Shown here one piece after another: positions 1 to 13,363 of a DNA stretch of 64,000 nt. The translations under genes were made by a program, and so were the position numbers. Origin of the DNA: Cherax quadricarinatus. Lineage: Eukaryota; Arthropoda; Malacostraca; Decapoda; Parastacidae. The stretch lies in contig NC_091325.1 in assembly GCF_038502225.1 (NCBI RefSeq), forward strand, positions 32,370,956 to 32,434,955, in the 5' to 3' direction. The first letter of the stretch is position 1, and each line of letters opens with the position of its first letter. Below the pieces are notes generated by a model. It did not search any database. It saw only the letters and a list, made by a program, of their open reading frames with translations, and was not told the origin of the DNA.

Positions 1-249
1 TTGTTATCTATGTACATAGCAGTCTTAAGTCATATTATTATGTTATCTATGTACATAGCAGTCTTAAGTCATATTATTATGTTGTTATCTATGTACATAG
101 CAGTCTTAAGTCATATTATTATGTTGTTATCTACGTACATAGCAGTCTTAAGTCATATTATTATGTTGTTAGCTATGTACATAGCAGTCTTAAGTCATAT
201 TATTATGTTGTTATCTACGTACATAGCAGTCTTAAGTCATATGATGTGA
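1..249. repeat. 42-bp minisatellite, about six copies
   Basis: The sequence is a head-to-tail array of a 42-bp unit containing TTATCTATGTACATAGCAG and TCTTAAGTCATATTATTATG. The second copy lacks three bases (TTG), giving 39 bp. The unit contains no stop in one frame, so an 82-residue frame of repeated MYIAVLSHII exists, but this is a by-product of the repeat period being a multiple of three. The array continues past the left window edge. Confidence 0.9.
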
Positions 250-934
250 GTTGTGTTTAGGTGCAGTTGTCACAAAAATTTTGTTTCATGTGTGTTAGGG
301 AAGTATGTGGAATTTTTTGCGTGTAGCCGCTACATGGCTGGGTTTATACTTTATACCTTTGTATTCTGTGATGTTTTTCATAATATAAAGTTTTATTTAT
401 ATACTATGTTGCATGAATAGGGTTTACATGCTAAGATAAATGCACATAAGTTGCCTTTGAGAGTTGACATTCATTGTTGCAACCTTCTTAGAAAAATTAA
501 ACTTTTGGGGTTCCTTTCACCAGGTTGAGGTGTCATTGTGTTAAGTAATGACATATATCCCATTTAATTGTTATTAATATTTTTGTGTCTAAGATGTTAC
601 TGTATCACTCATGATAGTGTAATTACTATGTATCCTTTAATGTTAAGTTAAGATGCAGTCAGGTTGGTGATGGTTATATTTGGCGGGAGGGGGGGGGGTG
701 AAATTGTGGCAAAAGTTTCAGCCTTCACAGGTATATAACTCTGGTATAACTGGGTGTATATGGTGTGTGGTGTTAGGGTGTCAGAACACTTTTGTCTGTT
801 GTAATCATTTTTGTAAGGGTGAATTGGGAATTTGTGATTTAACTCATTTTGTGTACCTTTTAATATAATTTCCACCTTGTATTGTAATGTTTTAAATAAA
901 AGATAAAAAAAAATAAAAAAAAAAAAAATTATTA
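250..934. other. No gene seen; A-rich end at 893-934
   Basis: This AT-rich stretch has no coding frame I can relate to a protein family. It ends in AATAAA followed by a long A-rich run at 893-934, which resembles the tail of a retroelement or the junction with the GC-rich repeat that follows. A G-homopolymer lies near 690-700. Confidence 0.4.
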
Positions 935-1215
935 TTAAAGATTAGCCGGTATTCTCCCGGCCCGGGCCTTTTCCAAGTGGTGGCCCGGCCTTGGCTCCCT
1001 CTTTAGGGAGTGTCTGAGACCTAAGTCTCCCATGGGAGGAGGCACAAGTACCTTCTCATCTTTGGGACCAACTGTCCCCAGGCCTAGCCACAAGCTAGGC
1101 CTCTCTGGTCTGCCATCCCCGCCCCAAGGGGCCTAATGGGAATGACAGGCTTGTAAGCTGCAAGCTCGGGCTCAGGCACCTACCCTGCCCTAGAAGGGGT
1201 AGGCATGGTGTCGAT
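935..1215 (-). repeat. GC-rich interspersed repeat, probable retroelement or SINE 3' end
   Basis: The base composition changes sharply here, to GC-rich sequence within AT-rich surroundings, with several short inverted pairs such as GGCCTAGC/GCTAGGCC. Read on the minus strand it ends in a TTTAATAATAAT tail followed by a T/A-rich run, which fits the 3' end of a retrotransposed repeat. I see no protein frame. Family identity is not determined; the orientation is inferred from the tail. Confidence 0.45.
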
Positions 1216-2435
1216 CATTAAATCCTTACAGATTATGGTATTAAGGCTAAGTGACTACATCATAATTTGTGAGTTTAGCAATGTGAATGCTTTTGTTTTG
1301 GCACAATACAAAGTGTCTATATTGGAGTATCATAGGCAAACTTATGACTAGTTAGGATTTATTATTTTAAAACTAAGTTTAGTATTTCTGGGTTTATAGT
1401 CAGTGGGTGAGTGAGTGTAATTGTGAACCACCAGGTGGTTATCATGTAGTTAGTTGTCGGAGACATGGGTAACTGAAGCTTATGAAGACGTTTCAGTCCG
1501 ACTTGGTAAAACAGATAAATGAGAGAGGGGAACCAGAATATAATGAGAGGAAGGCGGAGGATGGGAGAGGTAGAAAGGGAGAAGGAAATAATATCATAGC
1601 AGTAGTAGTTAATAATAGTAGTAGTGGTAGTAGCAGTAGTAATAGTATTAGAAGCAGAAATAGCGCAACAGTGATGTAAGGGCCTATGCGACAGTAGTTA
1701 TGGTAATGACAGAAGGGGGGCATGTAGTGCAGTGTTAGCGAAGAAATAGTAGTAGAAGTTGAAGAAATAACAGTGGATGTAGTTTTCAAAAACAAGAGAA
1801 GAGAGGAAGAACTCACGTAGGAAGAAGACAGGATAATTAATCAAAATATAGGAACGATGATTAGGTATGAAGGGGAAGAGTTAATGATCTGGTCAAGTCT
1901 TGAGCTTAAAAGTCACTAAGCGGATAACAAAAGGCGTACTAATGAGCTATCAGTTAAACATGCTTCTCCGTGCAAAGTATAGAAACCAAAACATTATAAA
2001 AGCTGAGAGACTCCAAACCACGATGGACGGTAACGTACCAATGGAGAGCGCCTAGATCCAACCTAGTGGACGTTTCCAAGCTTGACTAGAGCTAGGTACC
2101 TAGGGAAAATCTTGTCTTCGGATAAATGATCGACTTTATTAATTGTATGAGGTGAGTTAACTTCAAGCTGTGAAAGTGTTCGTTTGCAAAATTCATTAAG
2201 AAAATAGATTTCCATGGAGAAACTGGGGAAGGCGTTTTCTAATCAGCTTCAAATTTCATACGTGACATGATATTTTTGGAATTAATCTGGGTTGCGTAGG
2301 TGCCAGGTGCCAGGTGCCAGTTGCATGAGAAAATTGAAATTTTCTCATGCGATAATTTTGGAATGCTTCACCACTCTGCATTTATTGTATCGTAGTCCAC
2401 AGGAAGTATGCAAAGCCCAGTTTCATAAAACAGCA
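1216..2435. other. No gene seen; degenerate (AGT)n tract at 1597-1660
   Basis: There is no recognisable coding sequence. A degenerate AGT/AAT trinucleotide tract lies at about 1597-1660 and accounts for the serine- and leucine-rich frames there. A short triplication of GGTGCCA occurs near 2300. Nothing else is supportable. Confidence 0.5.
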
Positions 2436-2439
2436 AAAA

Positions 2440-2738
2440 TTAAGATAAGATAAGATTTCGTTCGGATTTTTAACCCCGGAGGGTTAGCCACCCAGGATAA
2501 CCCAAGAAAGTCAGTGCGTCATCGAGGACTGTCTAACTTATTTCCATTGGGGTCCTTAATCTTGTCCCCCAGGATGCGACCCACACCAGTCGACTAACAC
2601 CCAGGTACCTATTTGCTGCTAGGTGAACAGGACAACAGGTGTAAGGAAACGTGTCGGAATGTTTCCACCCGCCGGGAATCGAACCCGGGCCCTCCGTGTG
2701 TGAAGCAGGAGCTTTAGCCACATCGGCTGTTTCACACT
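2440..2738 (-). repeat. tRNA-derived SINE
   Basis: On the minus strand the head carries a pol III A-box-like TGGCTAAAGCTCC and, about 30 bases on, a perfect B-box-like GGTTCGATTCC within CCCGGGTTCGATTCCCGG. A conserved-looking body follows (CACCTAGCAGCAAATAGGTA), and the element ends in a short tandem tail of ATCTT units (AAGAT repeats at 2444-2456 on the plus strand). This is the organisation of a tRNA-derived SINE. I associate similar bodies with decapod crustacean genomes, which is memory rather than a search. The copy looks complete. Confidence 0.75.
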
Positions 2739-2822
2739 GTCTTGCCAGAAGGATGCCTACACTACAATTATAGAAACTGGACCATATCAATACCCCTTCA
2801 TTCACGACTAAATTCAAGATAG

Positions 2823-5347
<2,525 letters not shown>

Positions 5348-5429
5348 ATGACCTTAGAATGAACATCAAAATGGTATACAATACCGACAGGTTGGTAGGT
5401 AAGACACATAGGCAACAGTTAGGCAACTT

Positions 5430-5475
5430 TATTCCGAAACGTTTCGCCTACACAGTAGGCTTCTTCAGTCGAATA
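5430..5475 (-). ncRNA. Minimal hammerhead-ribozyme-like motif (family 1, left arm)
   Basis: Read on the minus strand: stem I strand TATTCGA, core CTGAAGA plus one extra A, stem II GCCTAC-TGT-GTAGGC (six perfect pairs), GAA, the self-complementary ACGT, U17, then TCGGAATA closing stem I with one bulged G. Core positions fit C3, U4, G5, A6, N7, G8, A9 and G12-A13-A14. The extra base between A9 and stem II departs from the canonical hammerhead. The very short palindromic stem III matches the 'minimal, possibly dimeric' hammerheads reported in Penelope-like elements. Self-cleavage is not shown. Confidence 0.6.
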
Positions 5476-5888
5476 CAGAAAGTAGGCAGGAACAGTAGAG
5501 ATGTGAAGACGATGTAATCAGTCCATCACCCTTGAAGTCGTAGAATTTGAGGTTGTCAGTCCCTCGGCCTGGAGAAGTTCAGTTCCATAATCAGGAACTA
5601 TCTGAAGATCAAGTGACAGTGCGGAGACTTAAATACTGTCGGAAGGAGAGGTGCAGAGTAGTAGTAGTAGTAGTAGTGAGAGTGTAGCCACTGAGAGGTC
5701 AGGTCCCTCTCACCTCTCCTTCCGACAGTATTTAAGTCTCCGCACTGTCACTTGATCTTCAGATAGTTCCTGACTATGGAACTGAACTTCTCCAGGCCGA
5801 GGGACTGACAACCTCGAATTCTACGACTTCAAGGGTGATGGACTGATTACATCGTCTTCACATCTCTACTGTTCCTGCCTACTTTCTG

Positions 5889-5934
5889 TATTCGACTGAA
5901 GAAGCCTACTGTGTAGGCGAAACGTTTCGGAATA
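5889..5934 (+). ncRNA. Minimal hammerhead-ribozyme-like motif (family 1, right arm)
   Basis: The motif is identical in sequence to the one in the left arm of the same palindrome but on the opposite strand, so a transcript through the element from either side contains one sense motif and one antisense motif. Core CTGAAGA, stem II GCCTAC/GTAGGC and GAA are intact. The palindrome ACGT could let two copies pair intermolecularly. Confidence 0.6.
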
Positions 5935-5984
5935 AAGTTGCCTAACTGTTGCCTATGTGTCTTACCTACCATGACCTTAGAATG

Positions 5985-6697
5985 CATCATCTGACAAGCT
6001 TCATTTTTTTTTCAAAACTGCTGAAAAATAGAGTAATTAGGAAAAGTTTTTTTCTAAGTATTGGCATTTGCCTGCGCTCTTCTGTTAATTTCACATAAAC
6101 AGTTCCTGATTTTTCAAAATGTGTGACACTTTGAGGAAGCCTCTTCTATGAGCTTCAACTTTCAACACAGGTGTATCCTATGAAGAAATATTTTGGGATT
6201 GTTACTGGAGGGTGTAAGTATACTTTTGTCAGTTACAGTTCTAGAAACTGAATATATTTCTACCCAACAATATTCTTAGAATGCTTCCTATGATACATCT
6301 TAGAAAACGGATATCTTTTTGGGAGTTTAGGCTCCATGGAATCAAATTTGATGAATTGCGAATATTGTCAATAGCTGGAAAATAAAACTTATTCTCAGCT
6401 TTAACCTTGTATCACTGGTATGTTTACCTTGAAGAAAGATCCGCATTAATTTTTAATTATGAAATTTTAATTTGCCAATTCATTTAAATTTTATTTATTT
6501 GCAATAACTGAAGAATGCTTCGTCTGTTGGGCTTCAAACTTGGAGTATCTTACTCAGGAAAAAGTTTTTGATGGATTTGTATTTTGTTGGCGCTTTTATA
6601 CCATAATCTGTGAATGTTAATATTTTCAGACCTTCAACACCCTGAGAACTTTCACACTGCTTCACAACTGAGGTGCTGGAGCATGTTGGTCTATATG
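5985..6697. other. No gene seen
   Basis: This is AT-rich unique-looking sequence with no frame related to a known family and no clear repeat. The left boundary is the target duplication of the palindromic element. Confidence 0.4.
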
Positions 6698-6698
6698 T

Positions 6699-6826
6699 AA
6701 TAACGTGATAATTAATATGCAATAACGTGATAATTAATATGCAATAACGTGATAATTAATATGCAATAACGTGATAATTAATATGCAATAACGTGATAAT
6801 TAATATGCAATAACGTGATAATTAAT
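6699..6826. repeat. 22-bp minisatellite, about six copies
   Basis: Perfect or near-perfect tandem copies of a 22-bp AT-rich unit containing AATAACGTGATAATTAATAT; the last copy is incomplete. Confidence 0.95.
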
Positions 6827-6989
6827 CTTTTACTTTTCAAAGTTGGTTTACTACGCTGAGTTGAAATTGGTTTACACTGTGTATGTATTAATTTGTTATT
6901 TTAAATGAGGGAATTATGATTTCAGAGTCTTTGTGTTAATTTGTATATTTAATTTCACTAATTATATTAATACATTCAGAAGGAAGTGA

Positions 6990-7130
6990 TACAACTTTCA
7001 GGAGTCGTACAGCGCCTGGGGATGAGGAGCTTTCAGGTTTGATCCAAGGATGTGAAGGGGACGTCTAATTCCTTGAATTAATAGCCAATCACTATCATCA
7101 AGTAGTCTCCTTCAAGGAATTAAGTGCGCG
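6990..7130 (-). repeat. Possible degenerate interspersed repeat
   Basis: The words ACAGCGCCTGGGG and AATTCCTTGAATTAA...TCAAGGAATTAA, with TATCATCAAG between, resemble a common decapod dispersed repeat known to me only from memory. CCTTGAATTAA and its near inverse form a hairpin. No search was possible and the copy is diverged. Confidence 0.3.
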
Positions 7131-8118
7131 CATTAACTAACAGAGGATGGGTCACGAAACCGCCGAAACATACACACTTTATCATATATTTATTCATTTA
7201 TTTATTTATATAATAGGTGTGGTTTATTACAAGATAAATTTCGTTGTCCTGCCTGCTGTCCACTTTGGTTTAGCGAAGTAGAGAGAACACCTTGTGTATA
7301 TACTCGTACTTATCCATAGGTAAAAACCCAATCCAGGTGAAACCTTAGAATATAATATATTGTGAAGGTTTACCTGCATCTAAGCCGGGAAAATTATGTT
7401 ATTATTTATCTGAAAAGAAGAAGAAACTTAAAAGGTAATTTATCAGTGGTCGGGTTACACACACATCCTAGCCATCTAAATTCTAAACTTGTCTTAACAG
7501 GCTAACAGCCTTTATATCTTGAAAGTTTTATAAATATTTATAATACGTTTGCTTAAAAGGATAATTATTTGCTGAAGGCGGTCTTAACCCGTACAAATAA
7601 TGGCTGTGGTTTTGTGAAGAGAGAGAGAGAGAGAGGTTAAAAATATATGGTAAATGCTTACATGTATTAAACATAAGAAAGAGGACTCAACATTACAACT
7701 TAAATAGCGTGATATAGTAGGCATCTTCCACATGACAAGTGGAAGAAGATTACGACGGAAGCCTAGAAGCCTGATAAGAGACAGTGTGTCAAGCGTCATA
7801 CCCATCTATGACATGTTACTGGTTGTTATGTGTCTCCTGTCCTAGTTCTAATACGGTAATTTCTTGAATCAATGTTGACGGAAGACAAGAAGGAAGAGAT
7901 GTGAGTCTGATAGTATTTACTGATGAAGAAGCAGTAAAAGAAGATAAAAAGAATGAGGGGCGAAGAAATCACGAACAGCAGGAATATTATATTTACCACA
8001 AAATCCTGAGCCTATGCAGTTCATTCATCAAAAAGTACAGATGAAGCCAGTTGAGAGATTGTGGAGCCTGAAGAAGCCAGTGACGTTTTTCAGTAAGAAC
8101 TTATATGATTCACTGGAT
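7131..8118. other. No gene seen
   Basis: No recognisable coding sequence. A short (GA)n run lies at about 7618-7635. The sequence is otherwise AT-rich without evident structure. Confidence 0.4.
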
Positions 8119-8252
8119 GGAGACGTTCGGACAGGTCCTTGGAGACGTTCGGACAGGTCCTTGGAGACGTTCGGAGAGGTCCTTGCAGACGTTCGGAGAG
8201 GTCCTTGCAGACGTTCGGAGAGGTCCTTGCAGACTTTCGGAGAGGTCCTTGG
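8119..8252. repeat. 22-bp minisatellite, six copies
   Basis: Six tandem copies of GGAGACGTTCGGACAGGTCC plus TT, with a C/G polymorphism (GGACAGG versus GGAGAGG) and GGAGACG versus GCAGACG variants ordered along the array. It is GC-richer than its surroundings. Open frames across it on both strands are repeat artefacts. Confidence 0.95.
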
Positions 8253-8439
8253 ACGAATGAGGCTGATATCTAAGACGTGGTACAAAGAACATTTTAAATG
8301 CTATACTGCCATAGATCATTAAAATATTTAAATATTTAAGAATAACTGGAGGCAGTAAGAGCAACATCAATTAACAAAGCTGTGTCGAGCTACGTCAAAC
8401 TCACACAGAAACAAGAATTTAAACTGAAATGTATATTTA

Positions 8440-8640
8440 CCTTTGTATATTGTACCTTTGTATATTTTATCTTTGTATAGTGTTTCTTTGTATCTTGTGT
8501 CTTTGTATATTGTTTCTATGTATATTGTAACATTGTATATTATAACTTTGTATATTGTATCTTTTTATATTGTACCTTTGTATATTTTATCTTTGTATAT
8601 TGTGTCTTTGCATATTGTATCTTTGTATATTGCATCTTCT
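8440..8640. repeat. 15-bp minisatellite, about 13 copies
   Basis: Tandem copies of a 15-bp unit approximating CTTTGTATATTGTAC, with scattered substitutions. Because 15 is a multiple of three the array stays open as a periodic YIVSLYIVSL-type frame; this is not evidence for a gene. Confidence 0.9.
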
Positions 8641-8649
8641 ATGGCACCT

Positions 8650-9151
<502 letters not shown>

Positions 9152-9412
9152 TCTTGATCGCATATATCAGGAATGAGAACATGCAGATTCCAGAATTCCA
9201 AATTAAGCTGCAGATGGATTGAAATTTACAACCGAGGAATTTATGTTTACGCAAAAGCAGCACATATTTTCTGCTGAAACACCTTACGCGATCTGAATTT
9301 TGTCTGCCTTGATTGGGAGGAGTATGGAAGAAATAGAAGAGAATGAAAACAGAAGGAATGAGAGAGGAAGAAGAGAGGACCGTAGCAGGAGGGAGATGGA
9401 GGTGTTACGAGG

Positions 9413-9594
<182 letters not shown>

Positions 9595-9749
9595 AATTCA
9601 GGAGGGGGTAATAAATGGTATTAAAGCTGGATGTTTGGAAGATGTAGGAAGACGGTTTTTTAATGTTTGAAAATTATATTATGGTTTTGGGTAATTCAAC
9701 AAGAGGTGTTTTAAGATGTTTAGGGAGGATAATTAGACTTAAAACTAGG

Positions 9750-12685
9750 GATTAAATGTGAGGAGCCAGTCTATCAGCATCCTGTCGGCCAACATTAGAG
9801 GTTTCATTACTAATGTTGGAGAGCTCACACACAGTTTTGTGAACACTCGACGTCCCGACATGATAGCTGTTGTTGAAACATTTTTGGATGACAGGACTCC
9901 AGAAAATTTTGCAAGAATTGCTGGCTACACCTCATGGATGAGAAGAGACAGGCAAGGGCAAGGAGGAGGTGTTGCTGTGTGCTTTTCTAAAAGTGTTCAT
10001 GCCCAGCACATTGATGTTGAAATGATGTTCCTCAAGCTCTGCATAAACACTAGTACCTCTGTACTAGCATGTGCAATGTACAGACCTCAGTGGCAACATG
10101 CAGACCCCATCAACTTCCTAATGGAAAATATGGACTCCCTTCTGCTACAACACAACTGTCAACATATCATAATTGTTAGTGACCTCAACCAGCACCTTAT
10201 ACAGAGGGACTTTGATGACCTTCCTGCAGTATTTGACATGAGAAACTTTGTTGATTTCCGTACTCACATCTCTGGCTCCTCCCTTGAGTGATCTGGCAGA
10301 AGGCATAGTCACTTGTCAACCCCTCGGCTACGTTGGATCGTCTGACCACAAGGCTGTTTTTACGACACTTAAGATTCCAACAGAACGAGGCGAGGAGTAC
10401 ACACGCACAACCTGGTTGTGGGAAAGAGGTAATTGGCCAGCCCTTCGCTCTGAGCTCGCCACCACCGATTGGAATGCTCTTCTCCAAGGGGATGTTGACA
10501 ACCAAGTGAAAGCCTTCACTGGACACATCCCTAATCTACAACAAGAACACATTCCTCACCAGCAATATGTGACGAAGCCTACAGATCAGCCTTGGTTTGG
10601 CTTTCGTTGTAGAGAGGCTGCTAATGCTAAGTACAAAGCATGACGAAGGTATAAGAGACATCCTACCACCTATAACAGGAACTTGCACAGGCAAGCCTGT
10701 AGGCATATGGGTGACGTTCAAAAGTGGGCCATTGCTAAATGGGAAGTGAACACAAAAAGAAAGCTAGCATCAGGTAGGGTAGGCTCCAAAACCTGGTGGT
10801 CCCTGGTCAAGGACAAACAAGGTTATCAGCCTGATGAACTCATTCCACCTCTAAATCGGCAGGAGGGGACTACCTCTACTAGTCGTCAAGAGAAGGCAGA
10901 CCTCTTTGCTGAACACTTTGCTACCAAAATGCAAGTTCCTGATCCAGCAAGGGACCCTCCTTGGAAAGCTGCAAGAACTGTGTCAAAACTGTCAGTGGTG
11001 ACAATAAAGCAGGAGGAGGTGCATTTCCTTCTTAAAACGCTTGACCAAGATTAGGCTGTTGGCCCAGACAAGTTGAGCCCAAGATTGCTGAGAAGATGTG
11101 CAGACCAACTAGAAGCACCTCTAACTCGCATCTTTCAGCACTGTCAAGTACAGTGTAAATGGCCCTCTCTGTGGAAAGAGGCAAGTGCAGTCCCTGTTAA
11201 CAAAAGGAAGAGCAGAGCAGAAATTAGCAACTACAGACCAGTGTCACTCCTGTTAATCACTGGTAAGATCCTTAAGACAATAATCTCAAGACAAATGACA
11301 GAGTTTTTTGACTACCACTCACTACTTTGTGATCGTCAATATGGTTTCAGGAAAGGTTACTCTGCTGCTGATCTGTTGTTAAACCTCTCCAATAAGTGGC
11401 ACCAGTCACTGGATGAATCCAAAGTCAGCTGTGTGGTAGCACTGGACATTGCTGGTGCTTTCGACCGGGTGTGGCACCAGGGTCTCTTAGAAAACCTTCA
11501 AGCACTGGGAATTGGAGGCTCTACGCTATGTCTCCTCAGTGATTACCTTCATGGTAGATCTCTAAGTGTAGTTCTCAATGGAACGGAATCAGCAAGACAT
11601 CCTATTAGGGCAAATGTTCCACAAGGAAGCGTGCTGTGACCATTGTTATGGAATGTCTACTTCAAAGACCTTCTTCATCTCATCTCAGAATCACATGCAT
11701 ATGCAAATGACTGTACACTGATATTCACTTATCCAAGAGAAGAAATGCCAGCTGCTTTAAGCTACATCAATCACCAGCTAAGAGCTATATCAGCTTGGGG
11801 AAATAGATGGCAAGTAACATTTGCACCTGAGAAAACGCAAATGATGATCGTCTCTAGGCACCATGATGGTAATGCTGGTGCAGTAGTAAGGATGAATGGG
11901 AGGGTGTTGGCACTTGGAGAAGAAGTTGATAACCTTGAGGTGAAATTTGACTCCAAACTAACCACGAAGAACCATGTTGTAAATCTTGAAAATAAGGCAG
12001 CCACTTCGCCGTATCTCGCATCTGCTTGACAGTAGGGGTTGCAAGATTCTGTACGAGGCACAAGTACGCTCACACCTTGAGTATGCTCCACTTTCTTGGT
12101 TTGCCTGCCCCCCCCCCCCCTCTCATCTGCGACTGCTTGACAGAGTAGAGAACAGAGCAAGACGTCTCATCTCTCGCCTGGACCCATCCTGGATAGATCT
12201 GTCATTTCAGCATAGCCTTCAACATAGGAGGGATGTGGGTGGCCTTACTGTTATGTACAAGGCCAAAATTGTCAAAGTACCACACTTGGATCCACTTCGA
12301 GGACAGCGAGAAACAAGCTTTTATGCCACAAGACGGGCAGAAAGCAGCAACTTCACTCTGGCTGTCCCCTTCTCCAGAACATCACTCCATCTGAGATCAT
12401 ATATACCCAGGTTGACTCGAGTATGGAACACATTCGTGCAGCATTATGATGTCAACGAGATATCGTCATTTGATCAAATGAAGATGCTGGCCCACAGATG
12501 GCTCCAACTTCATCCTGTTCCCTACTTGTATGTCTCATAACAATAAAAATGCTTTCCAATGAGCTGATGTAGGTAACAGCTCTTAGCTTGCCAATAAAGT
12601 TAGGAATCCTTAACCTGTAAATAGCTTGTCAATAAAGCTAGGGATCCTTAATTAACCTTGTCAAACCCTGTGTAAAAAAAAAAAT
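9750..12685 (+). mobile_element. Non-LTR retrotransposon with APE endonuclease and RT, decayed
   Basis: A single plus-strand element runs from a start near 9750 to an A-tail at about 12672-12684. It contains an endonuclease region, an RT region, a C-terminal region and a 3' UTR. The 3' UTR holds two imperfect copies of a roughly 35-bp segment containing CTTGCCAATAAAG and ATCCTTAA, each carrying an AATAAA. No clear 5' UTR or target duplication is visible. The organisation is that of an APE-type non-LTR element, probably of the CR1/Jockey group; I cannot fix the clade without a tree. Confidence 0.8.
9758..12540 (+). pseudogene. Endonuclease-reverse transcriptase polyprotein, broken
   Basis: The frame starting at 9758 opens with ILSANIRGF and continues with an APE-type endonuclease (VVETFLDD, IVSDLNQHLIQRD, and after a frameshift VGSSDHKAV at the C-terminal SDH motif). 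The RT shows YRPVSLL, QYGFRKGYSAADLL, VALDIAGAFDRVWH (motif A) and NVPQGSVL. The reading frame is lost by a frameshift near 10250-10290, stops at about 10641, 11052 and 11637 (the last inside the GSVL*PLLW motif), and another frameshift near 12000. The catalytic YADD is changed to YAND. The C-terminal part (HLEYAPLSW, LDRVENRARRLI) is typical of CR1/Jockey-like RTs. The element must be inactive. Confidence 0.85.
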
Positions 12686-12837
12686 AACGTAACATGAGCA
12701 GTTCAGGTATAAAGTGGAATGGCAGAGAACATTGTACTGTATAGTCAATACTGATGTTCTCTGCTGAAACATTACTACCTATGAAAAATATATCTCTCAA
12801 GACAATGTTGGAAATAAATTATTAGATTATGATCAAC

Positions 12838-12947
12838 TCTCACTCGAGTTGATTTGTTGAATCTGTCTGAATCTGTTGAATCTGTTGAATCCGAATTGAA
12901 TCTGTCTCCTGGGAGAAAATCCCAGGAGACAGATTCGCTGAGTGAGG
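12838..12947. repeat. Short foldback with 16-bp perfect hairpin
   Basis: A 16-bp perfect stem (AATCTGTCTCCTGGGA and its inverse) with a GAAAA loop spans 12899-12935, and an outer CTCACTC/GAGTGAG pair encloses it. Between the outer and inner stems on the left, TGAATCTGT-like words are repeated. It has no coding potential. Confidence 0.7.
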
Positions 12948-13048
12948 AAAAAAAATAGAAAACTATTCTTCAGAAGAAGAAAAAGATAACAGGTCAGGAT
13001 GTCAGTTGTAACGTATAAGTTTGTTTGGAGAAAAATTACATGTCAATG

Positions 13049-13135
13049 GATGTAGTAACTAGGCTAACTCATGGCGATAGATGTAGTAACTAGGCTAACT
13101 CATGGCGATAGATGTAGTAACTAGGCTAACTCCAC
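13049..13135. repeat. 31-bp tandem repeat, three copies
   Basis: Three tandem copies of a unit containing GATGTAGTAACTAGGCTAAC, the third truncated. Confidence 0.9.
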
Positions 13136-13227
13136 CCACATCCAGCATATGTCCTTCAAGAGGCTCACATAGGATGTTGCATAAGAGGAGGAAATCATAA
13201 GACAGATCCAATAAACAAAATATCAAT

Positions 13228-13362
13228 GTTGTTAGGTAAGACACATATGCAACAGTTAGACAACTTTATTCCGAAACGTTTCGCCTACACAGTAGGCTTC
13301 TTCAGTCGAATACAGAAAGTAGGCAGGAACAGTAGAGATGTGACAGGCGATGACGTGAGACG
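13228..13362 (-). mobile_element. Partial Penelope-related element end with hammerhead-like motif
   Basis: This stretch matches the arm of the palindromic element at 5394-5653 (GTTAGGTAAGACACATA, TATTCCGAAACGTTTCGCC, AATACAGAAAGTAGGCAGG) but only one arm is present. Homology ends near 13340 at GTAGAGATGTGA, and the 19-bp satellite begins about 20 bases later. Confidence 0.65.
13267..13312 (-). ncRNA. Minimal hammerhead-ribozyme-like motif (family 1, single copy)
   Basis: Sequence and predicted fold are identical to the family 1 motif at 5430-5475: core CTGAAGA plus A, stem II GCCTAC/GTAGGC, GAA, ACGT, U, and stem I TATTCGA/TCGGAATA. That a separate copy keeps the core unchanged suggests recent spread or constraint; which one cannot be told from two copies. 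Confidence 0.55.
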
Positions 13363-13363
13363 C

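Larger units (their letters stand above)
5362..5970. mobile_element. Palindromic Penelope-related element with two hammerhead-like motifs
   Basis: Two nearly perfect 260-bp inverted arms (5394-5653 and 5711-5970) flank a 57-bp spacer with an AGT trinucleotide run. A single non-palindromic 32-nt tail (5362-5393, containing AATACCGACAGGTTGG) lies outside the left arm. The whole is bracketed by 14-bp direct repeats ATGACCTTAGAATG at 5348-5361 and 5971-5984, read as a target-site duplication. Each arm contains one hammerhead-like motif, in inverted orientation to each other. There is no coding region, so it must be non-autonomous. Assignment to Penelope-like elements rests on the hammerhead-like motif, the long duplication and a short one-sided tail, features described for that class. 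Confidence is high for the structure and moderate for the family. Confidence 0.75.

Noticed and set aside
1..249. 82-codon open frame of repeated MYIAVLSHII
   Set aside because: The frame is open only because the 42-bp repeat period is a multiple of three and the unit lacks a stop; no start context or similarity.
1482..1816. Open frames on both strands near the (AGT)n tract
   Set aside because: Serine- and leucine-rich translations of a degenerate trinucleotide repeat.
2640..2738. Functional tRNA gene on the minus strand
   Set aside because: B-box is perfect but the segment continues into a SINE body with a short tandem tail, and the cloverleaf does not close.
8014..8370. Open frames across the 22-bp minisatellite on both strands
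   Set aside because: Simultaneous long frames on both strands over a tandem repeat indicate repeat periodicity rather than coding.
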